The notes under the pieces are model-generated. The model worked only from the letters and a program-made list of their open reading frames with translations, was not told the DNA's origin and made no database searches. The position numbers and the translations under genes are program-made. Below are positions 44,375 to 52,800 of a stretch of DNA of 64,000 bases, piece by piece. How positions within the stretch are numbered: position 1 is the first letter of the stretch; the number at the start of each line of letters is the position of its first letter. The stretch comes from Bacteroidales bacterium (lineage in GTDB: Bacteria > Bacteroidota > Bacteroidia > Bacteroidales > GCA-2748055), in NCBI GenBank assembly GCA_023138875.1, contig JAGLOO010000009.1, positions 62,001 through 126,000 of the forward strand, given 5' to 3'.

Positions 44375-45508
44375 ATGAAAATTTTAGTTGCTCCCGATTC
44401 ATTCAAGGATTGCCTGAGCGCTCGCCAGGTGGCCGTTGCACTCAGTAAGGGAATGAAGAAGATCTCCCCGGAAACAATTTTCGACATCGCTCCCATGGCC
44501 GACGGAGGAGAAGGAACCGTTGAGTCGGTTGTAGATGCAACACAGGGAAAACTGGTTCAGATTCCTGTTATGGATCCTTTGATGCGGGAAACATCTTCCT
44601 TTTACGGGATTACCGGTGATGGGACCACCGCAGTGATAGAAATGGCAGCTGCCTCCGGGATTGAGTTACTGGTTACATCTGAAAGGAATCCCTGGGTGAC
44701 TTCAACATTTGGAACCGGTCAGCTGATTCGTCATGCGCTGGATCGGGGTTGCAAAAAGATCCTGCTGGGAATTGGGGGTAGTGCTACCAATGATGGAGGA
44801 GCCGGAATGGCAGTTGCGTTGGGGGTGAAGTTTACGAACCATGCAGGAGCCTCCATCGGGCCGGGAGGGGGTGCATTGATTGATGTGGCCGGGGTTCATA
44901 TGGATGGGTTGGATCCCAGGATAGCCAACGCTGAAATACTGGTAGCCTGCGATGTTTCCAATCCGCTTACCGGCCCCAATGGAGCTTCATTTGTTTATGG
45001 ACCTCAGAAAGGAGCTGATCAGGAAATGGTGGAGAAACTGGACAAAAACCTGAACCATTTTGCTGGTGTAATCCAGCAGCAACTGGGAAAAGAGATTTCC
45101 CATCTACCTGGAGCAGGAGCAGCAGGAGGACTGGGTGCCGGCTTGATGGCTTTTCTGGGAGCCAGATTGATGAAAGGATTTGATATGATCGCAGAGACGG
45201 TTGGTCTGGAGGAGAAGATAAAGCGGGCTGACCTGGTGATTACCGGTGAAGGTAAAATTGATGGACAGACCCGGTTTGGGAAAACCCCTTTCGGAGTAGC
45301 CCAGTTGGCCCAAAAGCATGGGAAACCTGTAGTTGGAGTGGCGGGAACTGTTGAGGCGGGGGCCGATTTGTTGTATAGGGAGGGATTTCATCTGATCATG
45401 CCCATCATGGAAATGCCTTCGGATCTGGCTTACGCCATCACGCATGCAGAGCAACTGCTGGAACGAACCGGGGAAAGGATTGCAAGAATGCTTAACCTGG
45501 AAATTTAA
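44375..45508 (+). CDS. Glycerate kinase (GarK/GlxK type)
   Basis: The 377-residue enzyme is of the class I glycerate kinase family. It begins KILVAPDSFKDCLSARQVA and holds IAPMADGGEGTVESV, ILLGIGGSATNDGGAGMAVALG, GPNGASFVYGPQKGAD and LVITGEGKIDGQTRFGKTP, all diagnostic. It phosphorylates glycerate, usually to 2-phosphoglycerate, feeding glycolysis. It stands divergent from the lactate permease, and its stop overlaps the convergent cyclophilin-fold gene by four bases. Confidence 0.94.
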   Translation: MKILVAPDSFKDCLSARQVAVALSKGMKKISPETIFDIAPMADGGEGTVESVVDATQGKLVQIPVMDPLMRETSSFYGITGDGTTAVIEMAAASGIELLVTSERNPWVTSTFGTGQLIRHALDRGCKKILLGIGGSATNDGGAGMAVALGVKFTNHAGASIGPGGGALIDVAGVHMDGLDPRIANAEILVACDVSNPLTGPNGASFVYGPQKGADQEMVEKLDKNLNHFAGVIQQQLGKEISHLPGAGAAGGLGAGLMAFLGARLMKGFDMIAETVGLEEKIKRADLVITGEGKIDGQTRFGKTPFGVAQLAQKHGKPVVGVAGTVEAGADLLYREGFHLIMPIMEMPSDLAYAITHAEQLLERTGERIARMLNLEI

Positions 45509-45879
45509 CCGGCTTTTTCTACAGTAACATTTTCTCCGTCGGGGACCCTTCGAAGGTTTTTCAGGTCAACTTCTGAAAGCTTCCCGATCACATTTACCGG
45601 ACTTGCAGCTTCAGGGGTATCCCCGGTGCTGGCGGGTGTGGGACCAAATATGATACAGAAAGCGGGCATGTTGGGCCAGTATGCCAGGTCACCTACAGAC
45701 ATGGCCGACTTTGCATCAGCTTCAAGGGTGGTTTTGACGGGAATCTCAAAATAGATTTCATCTCCCCATGTATTCACATTCCGCTGCAGGGGCAGTGCAT
45801 TGTAAATAGCCTGACCTGTAGGTGTATCATACAATTCTGCCTCCACCTGGTAGGTTGCAAATCTGATAATTATCTTCAT
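45505..45879 (-). CDS. Cyclophilin-like fold protein
   Basis: The 124-residue single-domain protein resembles the small cyclophilin-like (TM1367-type) family: IRFATYQVEAELYDTPTG, NTWGDEIYFEIPV, GDLAYWPNMPAFCIIFGPTP and NVIGKLSEVDLKNL. The catalytic Arg/His set of true cyclophilins is not evident, so isomerase activity is doubtful. The family is widespread and uncharacterised. It has no signal peptide. It is convergent with the glycerate kinase gene and divergent from the aspartokinase gene, so it is probably transcribed alone. Confidence 0.78.
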   Translation of the reverse strand: MKIIIRFATYQVEAELYDTPTGQAIYNALPLQRNVNTWGDEIYFEIPVKTTLEADAKSAMSVGDLAYWPNMPAFCIIFGPTPASTGDTPEAASPVNVIGKLSEVDLKNLRRVPDGENVTVEKAG

Positions 45880-45946
45880 GGTGTTTTATATAATCATCGC
45901 TATTGCTATTTTTGATCTACAATTTACGAATTAAAACGGTTTCAGG

Positions 45947-47212
45947 ATGTTTGTATTCAAATTCGGGGGAGCATCGGTAAAAAGTGCTGAAGCAATCAGG
46001 AACATTGTGGCCATTCTCCAGCGCTATCAGGAAGATAAAATTGTGGTGGTGGTGTCTGCCATGGGAAAGACCACCAATACCCTGGAGCGGATCATAGAGT
46101 GCTATACAGGTAAAAAAGAGGAGGGCTTAAAAAAAGAATACAAACAGTTAAAGGCTTACCACCTTGATATTGTGAATGGACTTTTCGAAGATAAAAACCA
46201 TCCTGTATTCGTTGATGTTAATGACCTGTTTGACGACCTTGCGGATAGGCTTACCAAGGATCCCACACTGAATTATGATTTTGATTATGACCAGTTGATC
46301 TGTTATGGGGAATTGCTTTCCACCACAATCATCAGTCATTTCCTGAACCAGTCGGGAGTGGACACCATGTGGATGGATATTCGGCGGTCGCTCAAATCTG
46401 ATAACAATTGGCGTGAGGCCAGGGTGGACTGGGAACTGTCAACCCGCCTGGTCAACGAAAATTTCATTTTCAATGGTGAACGGATCCTGATCACCCAGGG
46501 TTTTCTGGCATCCACCATCAACGACCAGACCACCTCCCTGGGACGGGAAGGATCGGATTATACGGCTGCCATACTGGCCTATATGATGAAGGCTAAAAGT
46601 GTGACCATATGGAAAGATGTGCCGGGGGTATTGAATGCGGACCCCAAGTATTTTGATGATACACTGCTGCTGGAGCGGCTTTCTTTTCTGGATGCCATCG
46701 AACTGGCCTATTTCGGAACCAGTGTGATCCACCCCAAAACCATTAAACCACTCCAGAACAGGAACATCAATCTTCATGTGAAGTCTTTTATAGATCCTGA
46801 TGCACCGGGAACACTTATTGGAAACATCTCCTACGATAAACTGATCCCTTCTTTTATTTTTAATATGGACCAGGTACTGATCCGTACATCGCCACACGAT
46901 TTCTCTTTCATCAATGAGGACAACCTTGAGGAGATATTCGGGATCCTGAACAAGCACGGAATGAAGATCAACCTGATGCAGAATTCAGCCATCAGTTTCC
47001 TCTTGATCGTGAACAATGACAAACGAACGCTGAGGCTTGTGGTGGATGAACTGGAGGAAAAATATAAAGTAGCCCACCAGACCGGACTGGAGCTGATCAC
47101 CATCAGATATTTTGACACATCGACCATCGATCGGGTCATGATCAACAAGGAGCTGATTATGGAACAGCGTGGTGTTCAGAACATCCAACTGCTGGTCAGG
47201 GACTTGGGATAA
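45947..47212 (+). CDS. lysC: Aspartate kinase (monofunctional)
   Basis: The 421-residue enzyme catalyses the first step of the Lys/Thr/Met/DAP pathway. The amino-acid-kinase domain starts VFKFGGASVKSAEAI and contains VVVSAMGKTTNTLERI, TQGFLASTINDQTTSLGREG and VPGVLNADPKYF. C-terminal ACT-type regulatory sequence follows (FINEDNLEEIFGILNKHG, AISFLLIVNNDK). No homoserine dehydrogenase part is fused. It would feed diaminopimelate needed by MurE in this window. The gene is apparently single; 85 bases separate it from the secreted hydrolase-like gene. Confidence 0.94.
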   Translation: MFVFKFGGASVKSAEAIRNIVAILQRYQEDKIVVVVSAMGKTTNTLERIIECYTGKKEEGLKKEYKQLKAYHLDIVNGLFEDKNHPVFVDVNDLFDDLADRLTKDPTLNYDFDYDQLICYGELLSTTIISHFLNQSGVDTMWMDIRRSLKSDNNWREARVDWELSTRLVNENFIFNGERILITQGFLASTINDQTTSLGREGSDYTAAILAYMMKAKSVTIWKDVPGVLNADPKYFDDTLLLERLSFLDAIELAYFGTSVIHPKTIKPLQNRNINLHVKSFIDPDAPGTLIGNISYDKLIPSFIFNMDQVLIRTSPHDFSFINEDNLEEIFGILNKHGMKINLMQNSAISFLLIVNNDKRTLRLVVDELEEKYKVAHQTGLELITIRYFDTSTIDRVMINKELIMEQRGVQNIQLLVRDLG

Positions 47213-47250
47213 AGAGAGTAATTAGGGCCAGTTACCTTGGTCAAAATGGT

Positions 47251-47258
47251 TACATTTG
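47251..47258 (+). promoter_or_regulatory. Candidate -7 box for the five-gene polysaccharide operon
   Basis: TACATTTG matches TAnnTTTG, 39 bases before the first ATG (47298). No clear -33 TTG lies at the usual spacing. No other full -7 match was noticed before the glycosyltransferase gene. Confidence 0.45.
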
Positions 47259-47297
47259 GATTAAACTACCTTTTCCTCTCAGGAATGGTTATTTAAT

Positions 47298-49934
47298 ATG
47301 GAAATGAGGTACACCTTTACACTCCTGTTTTGCCTGATTATTATCATTGTTCCAAATGAAAGCCTGACTCAGGATCATATCAAATCGAATTCGAAGGATC
47401 AATTCAAAGGGATCTATACCATCAGGGATGATGGTTTTACTATCTGGAACGGAAGGGAATATATACCGATATTGATCAAGGGTATCAACATGGGGGTTTC
47501 GGTCCCCGGAACACAACCGGGACAACTCGCTGCCACCAGGGAGGATTACAGGCGCTGGTTTGACCTGATAAAAGAAGCCGGATACAATACCATCCGGCTC
47601 TATACCCTTCATTATCCCAGATTTTATGAGGAATTGAAACAATATAACCTGGATCATCCGGGAAATCCCTTGCTTGTGATCCAGGGAATCTGGCTTGAGG
47701 AGCAGGAGACGGCCAGAGACTTATTTGAGCTGACCCCGGTTTTCAGTAATGAGATCAGGGAGGTGGTAAGTGCCGTTCATGGGGATATCACCATCGACCA
47801 GCGGTTCGGAAAGGCTGATGGGATCTTTTCTGCCGATATATCTTCATGGGTGGCAGGTTTTCTTATAGGCCGGGAGATATTCCCTGAAGAGGTCTCCCTG
47901 ACAAACCAGAATCATCCCGGAGAAAATGTATACCAGGGCGCCTATTTTCAGCTTTCAGGCGGCGGAGACCCTGTTGAAGTATGGATCACCCAGCGGCTCG
48001 ACAGTTTGATGATCTATGAGATGGAACAATACAGGACTGTTCGTCCTGCCGGTTTTTCCAACTGGCCTACCCTTGATCCTCTGTTCCATCCAACAGAGCA
48101 GCTCGTGGATGGCAGCCAGGAGGATATTGAAAAGATTGACCTGGCCAATGTGGTATCCACAGATTCTTCCGGTGGATTCTTCATTGGCTTTCATGCATAT
48201 CCTTATTACCCCGATTTTATAATCCAGGATCCCTACTACAGTGTCGAGACCGATTCACTGGGGCCCAATGGATACCTGGGCTATTTAAAGGACCTGAAAC
48301 AGCACTATGATGGAATTCCTCTTGTGGTTGCTGAGTTTGGAGTGCCTTCCAGCTGGGGAAGCGGCCATCACTCCCCTACAGGGATGCACCATGGGGGTCT
48401 TACGGAAGAGCAACAGGGAAGGTATATCATCAGGATGCTTGACAATATTGTTGAGGCAGGCTGTGCCGGCGGTATACAGTTCTCCCTGATTGATGAATGG
48501 TTCAAGCAGACCTGGATCACCAATCCATACTCCAGTAAAGAATACCGGCATCTCTGGCATAACATCACCTCACCGGAACAGAATTTCGGAATTCTCTCCT
48601 ACGCTTCACCTCCTGAACCTTATACCGGGTCGGGCTCGTTTCCGGATAAATCCATTTCACAGATTAAAATTTCCTCTGACTATACTTTCTTCAGGACACG
48701 GATCTACATGGATGTGGAGAATCACCAGGGTGATACCCTCTGGGTGGCCTTTGACACCTATGAGAAGGATCTTGGAGAATCGGTCCTCCCGAACGGGATT
48801 TCTCTGGGCGGTGGAACGGACACCCTGAGGGCAGAGTTTGTGCTTTGCATACCATTGGATGGAGAGAGGGCCGATCTATACGTGATCCCGTCCTATGATG
48901 TCTACGGAATCAAAAACCGGGTCAGGGTTGATACGGTCATTTCCACGAGAAGTGACCTGGGTGACTGGAACCGGGTCAGGTGGAAAACCAATTATCATTA
49001 TAACATTACACAATACATCGGGGAACTCCGGATCTCCGAACGGAATGATCCTTACCAGTTTCTCAATGCTGTAACCCTCTTTAAAGACAGCCTGGAGGTC
49101 AGGATCCCATGGACCCTGATCAATTTCCCGGCTCCTACCGTGCGCAGGGCCATGCACTATGTGTCCCGTAAAGAGGGAAGCGATATTGTCATTGAGCAGG
49201 AGGATACCCTGTCTGAAGGAATAGCCGTTACTGCAGTGATGAATAATGAATTGTATCAGTCAGAGAGGTATTCCTGGAGCTTCTGGGACTATGAGAAAAT
49301 AGTGATGGACCCGCCCATTGAACGAAAAAAGCAATCTTATCATTATCTGAAACAGCAGTTGCCGCTGTTTAATTCTCCGCCCATAGGCTTGGCGGATACG
49401 TTTGAAGTAGAACCTGGCAATTCTCTGGATATAGGAGGGAAGGAGGGACTGCTGGCCAATGATTTTGATATCGACGGAAATGAATTATCTGCATCCCTTT
49501 CATTTGGGAACGGCACAACAAATGGAAATTTGCATCTTCACCCCAACGGCAGCTTTAATTACATTCCGGATCAGGATTTTATCGGGAATGATTTTTTCAT
49601 GTATTACCTTCACGACGGATATACATATTCAACACTGGTCCCGGTTTACCTGCAGGTCGGTTTTTCATTGAACCTGGAAGAGAACCACCAGAATTCCTAC
49701 AATCGTTTTTTCATTTTCCCAAATCCGGGGAAGGAGCTGTTCTATATCAGGACCACGGAATCTTTTGGGAGTGCATCGGTGCATGTAGTGGATATGATGG
49801 GCAGAGACATTGCATTTGAAACACTGGAAGATAGTGATTCCTGGATCAGGCTTGAAGACCTCGAACCGGGAGTGTTCATATTCAATATACAATTTGATAA
49901 CAATTTAGAGCTGCATCGTATAATAATTCAATAG
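47298..49934 (+). CDS. T9SS-exported glycoside-hydrolase-like protein
   Basis: The 878-residue protein has a signal peptide (TFTLLFCLIIIIVPNESLT). A TIM-barrel hydrolase-like domain covers about residues 40-430: YIPILIKGINMGVSVPG, AGYNTIRLYTLHYPRFYEEL and VVAEFGVPSSWG, with E346 in the position of a GH5/GH2-clan nucleophile. E193 (GREIFP) is a possible acid/base. A beta-rich region follows. A cadherin/VCBS-like domain at about 700-785 holds LLANDFDIDGNELSA. A type IX sorting domain ends the protein (FFIFPNPGKELFYIRT to LHRIIIQ). It should be released or attached at the cell surface. It heads the operon with the synthase genes, suggesting it trims or modifies the polymer. The exact GH family is uncertain. 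Confidence 0.8.
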   Translation: MEMRYTFTLLFCLIIIIVPNESLTQDHIKSNSKDQFKGIYTIRDDGFTIWNGREYIPILIKGINMGVSVPGTQPGQLAATREDYRRWFDLIKEAGYNTIRLYTLHYPRFYEELKQYNLDHPGNPLLVIQGIWLEEQETARDLFELTPVFSNEIREVVSAVHGDITIDQRFGKADGIFSADISSWVAGFLIGREIFPEEVSLTNQNHPGENVYQGAYFQLSGGGDPVEVWITQRLDSLMIYEMEQYRTVRPAGFSNWPTLDPLFHPTEQLVDGSQEDIEKIDLANVVSTDSSGGFFIGFHAYPYYPDFIIQDPYYSVETDSLGPNGYLGYLKDLKQHYDGIPLVVAEFGVPSSWGSGHHSPTGMHHGGLTEEQQGRYIIRMLDNIVEAGCAGGIQFSLIDEWFKQTWITNPYSSKEYRHLWHNITSPEQNFGILSYASPPEPYTGSGSFPDKSISQIKISSDYTFFRTRIYMDVENHQGDTLWVAFDTYEKDLGESVLPNGISLGGGTDTLRAEFVLCIPLDGERADLYVIPSYDVYGIKNRVRVDTVISTRSDLGDWNRVRWKTNYHYNITQYIGELRISERNDPYQFLNAVTLFKDSLEVRIPWTLINFPAPTVRRAMHYVSRKEGSDIVIEQEDTLSEGIAVTAVMNNELYQSERYSWSFWDYEKIVMDPPIERKKQSYHYLKQQLPLFNSPPIGLADTFEVEPGNSLDIGGKEGLLANDFDIDGNELSASLSFGNGTTNGNLHLHPNGSFNYIPDQDFIGNDFFMYYLHDGYTYSTLVPVYLQVGFSLNLEENHQNSYNRFFIFPNPGKELFYIRTTESFGSASVHVVDMMGRDIAFETLEDSDSWIRLEDLEPGVFIFNIQFDNNLELHRIIIQ

Positions 49935-49960
49935 CTTTACGGAAAAGTGCTCCGGAACCG

Positions 49961-50323
49961 ATGAGAATACTTGTGTGTGAAGATAATCCAATAGCCCTTA
50001 AAACCATCGAGTTTACGCTTAAGAAGGCGGGCTACGAAGTGCTGAAAGCTGAGGATGGCGAGCAGGGGATTGGTATTTTGGATGAACAGGAAGTCGACCT
50101 GGTGATCACTGACATTAATATGCCGTATACCAAAGGGCTTGAGCTGGTTCGGTATATCAATACAAAGCTGGAAACAAAGATCCCAACGATCATCATTTCC
50201 GGCATTAACCTGGATGAGACAATAGATCATGCCAAGGAGCTTGGAGCAGAGGGATACCTAACCAAACCGTTTGATCCGAAAGCATTGCTTGATCTTATAC
50301 AATCCCTTTTCGAAGAAAATTAG
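49961..50323 (+). CDS. Stand-alone response-regulator receiver domain
   Basis: The 120-residue protein is a complete CheY-like receiver: acidic pair E7/D8, phosphoacceptor D51 (VITDINMP), switch residue S80 (IIISGINL) and K102 (YLTKPFD). There is no output domain. It lies 26 bases after the hydrolase gene and seven bases before the YaiO-like gene, so it is part of the operon. Single receivers in such loci usually act by protein contact, for example on a synthase or scaffold. No histidine kinase gene is nearby. Confidence 0.92.
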   Translation: MRILVCEDNPIALKTIEFTLKKAGYEVLKAEDGEQGIGILDEQEVDLVITDINMPYTKGLELVRYINTKLETKIPTIIISGINLDETIDHAKELGAEGYLTKPFDPKALLDLIQSLFEEN

Positions 50324-50330
50324 CCATTAT

Positions 50331-51506
50331 ATGCGAATTGTAACAGCACTGATCATCCTTTCGGTTTTTTTCTCGTATCAATTATCAGCTCAGGAATTGC
50401 AAAAAACATATGATACTCCTGAAGACGGATTTGCCTTGATGAGGCAGCATGCGGCGGCTAACCAGTATGCTGATGCGAAAAATATCGGGTACCGTTTGCT
50501 GGTGGAAAATCCAGATTATTATGATGTTTCCCTTTATCTGGCCAGAATATTTGGATGGGAAGCAGCATATGATTCGGCCCATTCAATTCTGGAGCAAGTT
50601 TTATTGAAGGATCCATCTCATTTCGAAGCCCATGAAGTCCGTGTTGATCTGGCCTACTGGGAGAACGACTGGATCAAACTTGAAGAATATGCTGGTGCAG
50701 CACTAGCATTGAATCCTGATTCACCTGAGATAAAAAGGAAATATTTGTTGGCGAAATCTCAACTGGGATCAACCCAGGATATAACAGAGATCCTGGTATC
50801 CTATTCTTACGACCACTTCCGGAAGCCTTATCTCAGAAACTGGCATATGCTTTCTGCAGGCGCCATCATTCCTTATAAGTTAGGTTCCTTATCACCTTAT
50901 CTAAACGGGGGCTATCATCCAGGAGTTGAGGGCACGTCCACAGACATTCAGTTGAATCTGGATACCTATTTTCATCTGGGTAAAATGAATTATGCAATGG
51001 CCGGGTATGGCATCTCACCGGGCGGAACGATCAATTATTTACCGGATCACAGGGCTGCCCTGGAGGTGTGGCAAGTGCTGCCGTCCGGATTTGCCATATC
51101 TGCCGGAATGCGCTATTTCTACTGGGATCAGCACTTTACTTTCCTGACATTCTCAGGAGAAAAATACACGGGTAATTTTTGGTTTTCTTTGAGAAATTAC
51201 CTGTTTTTCAAAGAGTATGGCATTTCGGGATCCTATTACCTTAGCGCCAGGAGATACTTTGCTGACAGATTTAATTATCTCAATATTACACTGGGATATG
51301 GCACGGCTCCTGATGAACCATTGGTGGTTGTTTCAGATCTTGAAAGATTGAATGCACTCTCTTTCAGAGCGGAGTTTTCCAGACAGGTCAGGTATAATTT
51401 ACGGCTGAATGTAATGGCGGGATATGCCTATGAGGAATTTGACGATCAGCAATTCCGCAACCGGTTTGATATGAGGATAGGATTATATATCAGGTTAATG
51501 CAGTGA
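50331..51506 (+). CDS. YaiO-family outer-membrane beta-barrel protein with TPR-like N-terminus
   Basis: The 391-residue protein has a signal peptide (MRIVTALIILSVFFSYQLSAQ). Helical TPR-like repeats span about residues 25-140 (DAKNIGYRLLVENPDYYDVS, SAHSILEQVLLKDPSHFEAH). A barrel-type C-terminal half follows (HMLSAGAIIPYKLGSLSPYL, FWFSLRNYLFFKEYGISGSY), ending in the aromatic strand NRFDMRIGLYIRLMQ. This is the YaiO architecture. The frame runs 20 codons upstream, but that part precedes the signal peptide and overlaps the receiver gene. By analogy with BcsC, AlgK/AlgE and PgaA, a TPR-plus-barrel protein would export polymer across the outer membrane. The stop overlaps the next start (GTGA). 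Confidence 0.85.
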   Translation: MRIVTALIILSVFFSYQLSAQELQKTYDTPEDGFALMRQHAAANQYADAKNIGYRLLVENPDYYDVSLYLARIFGWEAAYDSAHSILEQVLLKDPSHFEAHEVRVDLAYWENDWIKLEEYAGAALALNPDSPEIKRKYLLAKSQLGSTQDITEILVSYSYDHFRKPYLRNWHMLSAGAIIPYKLGSLSPYLNGGYHPGVEGTSTDIQLNLDTYFHLGKMNYAMAGYGISPGGTINYLPDHRAALEVWQVLPSGFAISAGMRYFYWDQHFTFLTFSGEKYTGNFWFSLRNYLFFKEYGISGSYYLSARRYFADRFNYLNITLGYGTAPDEPLVVVSDLERLNALSFRAEFSRQVRYNLRLNVMAGYAYEEFDDQQFRNRFDMRIGLYIRLMQ

Positions 51507-52798
51507 CAGCACGGGTTAAATACATAGTCCTGTTTCTTTTGTGGGCCCTCATTCCAATCAGTTTTTACACTGTATTTGCCCGGGATGCCAGCGCTCCAAC
51601 CGGACAGGATTCAACCGAATTGGTCGGGATTCCGGCTCCTCAGATATTGCAGGATACAGCAGTAACACAGCAGGCCCAACCTAACAGTTTTCTGAGCCGA
51701 TACAGAGGGCGGATCCTTGTCAGATTTGACAAATCCCCCCTGTTTATTTCCATTCTTTATGTGGTGATCATCTATTCGATTATAACACTGATCACGTTGT
51801 TGATTATAATTCTGTTAAACAGGGGCAGGATGCAGCGAGAGGAGAAGCTGTTGGAATATCTGAATAATGAGTATCAGCAGAAATTAATGGATTATCTATT
51901 TGAAGAGGAAAAACGAGACCGGGCCCTTAAGGATTTAGAAAGGGTTGCTTCCAACAGATTCAACCGTCAGATCCTGATCAATCAGATGATCGATCTGAGC
52001 ATTAACCTGAAGGGTGAGCTCAGGCTCTTGATTAAAGAGCTCTATCTGTTGTTGGGTTTAAAAAAAGACTCCCTTGCAAAAGCCTACAGTAAGAAATGGC
52101 ATGAGAATGTGAAAGGATTCAGGGAACTGGCCTTCATGAATATCCGGGAAGCGAAAGAGAGGATCCTGGACAGCCTTAATTCCAGCAATGAGATCGTAAG
52201 AATGGAAGCCCAGATCGCCATGGTCAGATTATCAGATGATAATCCCTACCATTTCCTGCATTTCATGGATAAACCACTGGCAGTCTGGGAACAGATAACT
52301 CTTCATGAACTGCTCATCCAGCATAACCTAAAAGTCCCGGCATTCAAGCAATGGTTTGAATCAAAGAACCTGAGTATAGTAATTTTTGCGCTGGAGATGG
52401 TTTCCTGGTTCAAGCAGAAAAGTGCGGGTAAGGAGATCATAAAACTTCTTGAACATGAGAGTGATGTGGTCAGGCACACGGCTATCAAGGTATTCGGAGA
52501 TATTCAATATAAAAGTTCATTGCCTGTCCTTAAAAAGATTTATGAGGGTGAGCCCTACAAGAACAAATTGGAAATTTTGCTCACATTTGCCAGAATCCCG
52601 GATGAGAGGTACCTGAATTTCCTGAAATCTGTGCTGGATATGGAGGAGGATGTCCAGCTCCAGATCCAGGCCACAAAAGCGATGGAGAATACAGATGAAC
52701 CCGGTATATCGATGCTTATCAAACTAATGAAATCAAAATCTGAGTATAAAAACTATCAGATCATCATCAGGCATGTGCTTGACGGCAGGATCTACTAA
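51503..52798 (+). CDS. Membrane-anchored HEAT-repeat protein
   Basis: The 431-residue protein starts with GTG overlapping the previous stop. It has an N-terminal hydrophobic segment (YIVLFLLWALIPISFYTVF), about 60 periplasmic residues, a second helix (SILYVVIIYSIITLITLLIIILL), then a charged coiled coil (REEKLLEYLNNEYQQKLMDY) and a cytoplasmic alpha-solenoid of HEAT-type repeats (SSNEIVRMEAQIAMVRLSDD, ESDVVRHTAIKVFGDIQY, EDVQLQIQATKAMENTDEPG). It has no catalytic motif. Between the exporter and the synthase gene, it is best read as a scaffold coupling the inner-membrane synthase to the periplasm or to the receiver. I know no characterised homologue. Confidence 0.8.
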   Translation: MTARVKYIVLFLLWALIPISFYTVFARDASAPTGQDSTELVGIPAPQILQDTAVTQQAQPNSFLSRYRGRILVRFDKSPLFISILYVVIIYSIITLITLLIIILLNRGRMQREEKLLEYLNNEYQQKLMDYLFEEEKRDRALKDLERVASNRFNRQILINQMIDLSINLKGELRLLIKELYLLLGLKKDSLAKAYSKKWHENVKGFRELAFMNIREAKERILDSLNSSNEIVRMEAQIAMVRLSDDNPYHFLHFMDKPLAVWEQITLHELLIQHNLKVPAFKQWFESKNLSIVIFALEMVSWFKQKSAGKEIIKLLEHESDVVRHTAIKVFGDIQYKSSLPVLKKIYEGEPYKNKLEILLTFARIPDERYLNFLKSVLDMEEDVQLQIQATKAMENTDEPGISMLIKLMKSKSEYKNYQIIIRHVLDGRIY

Positions 52799-52800
52799 TT

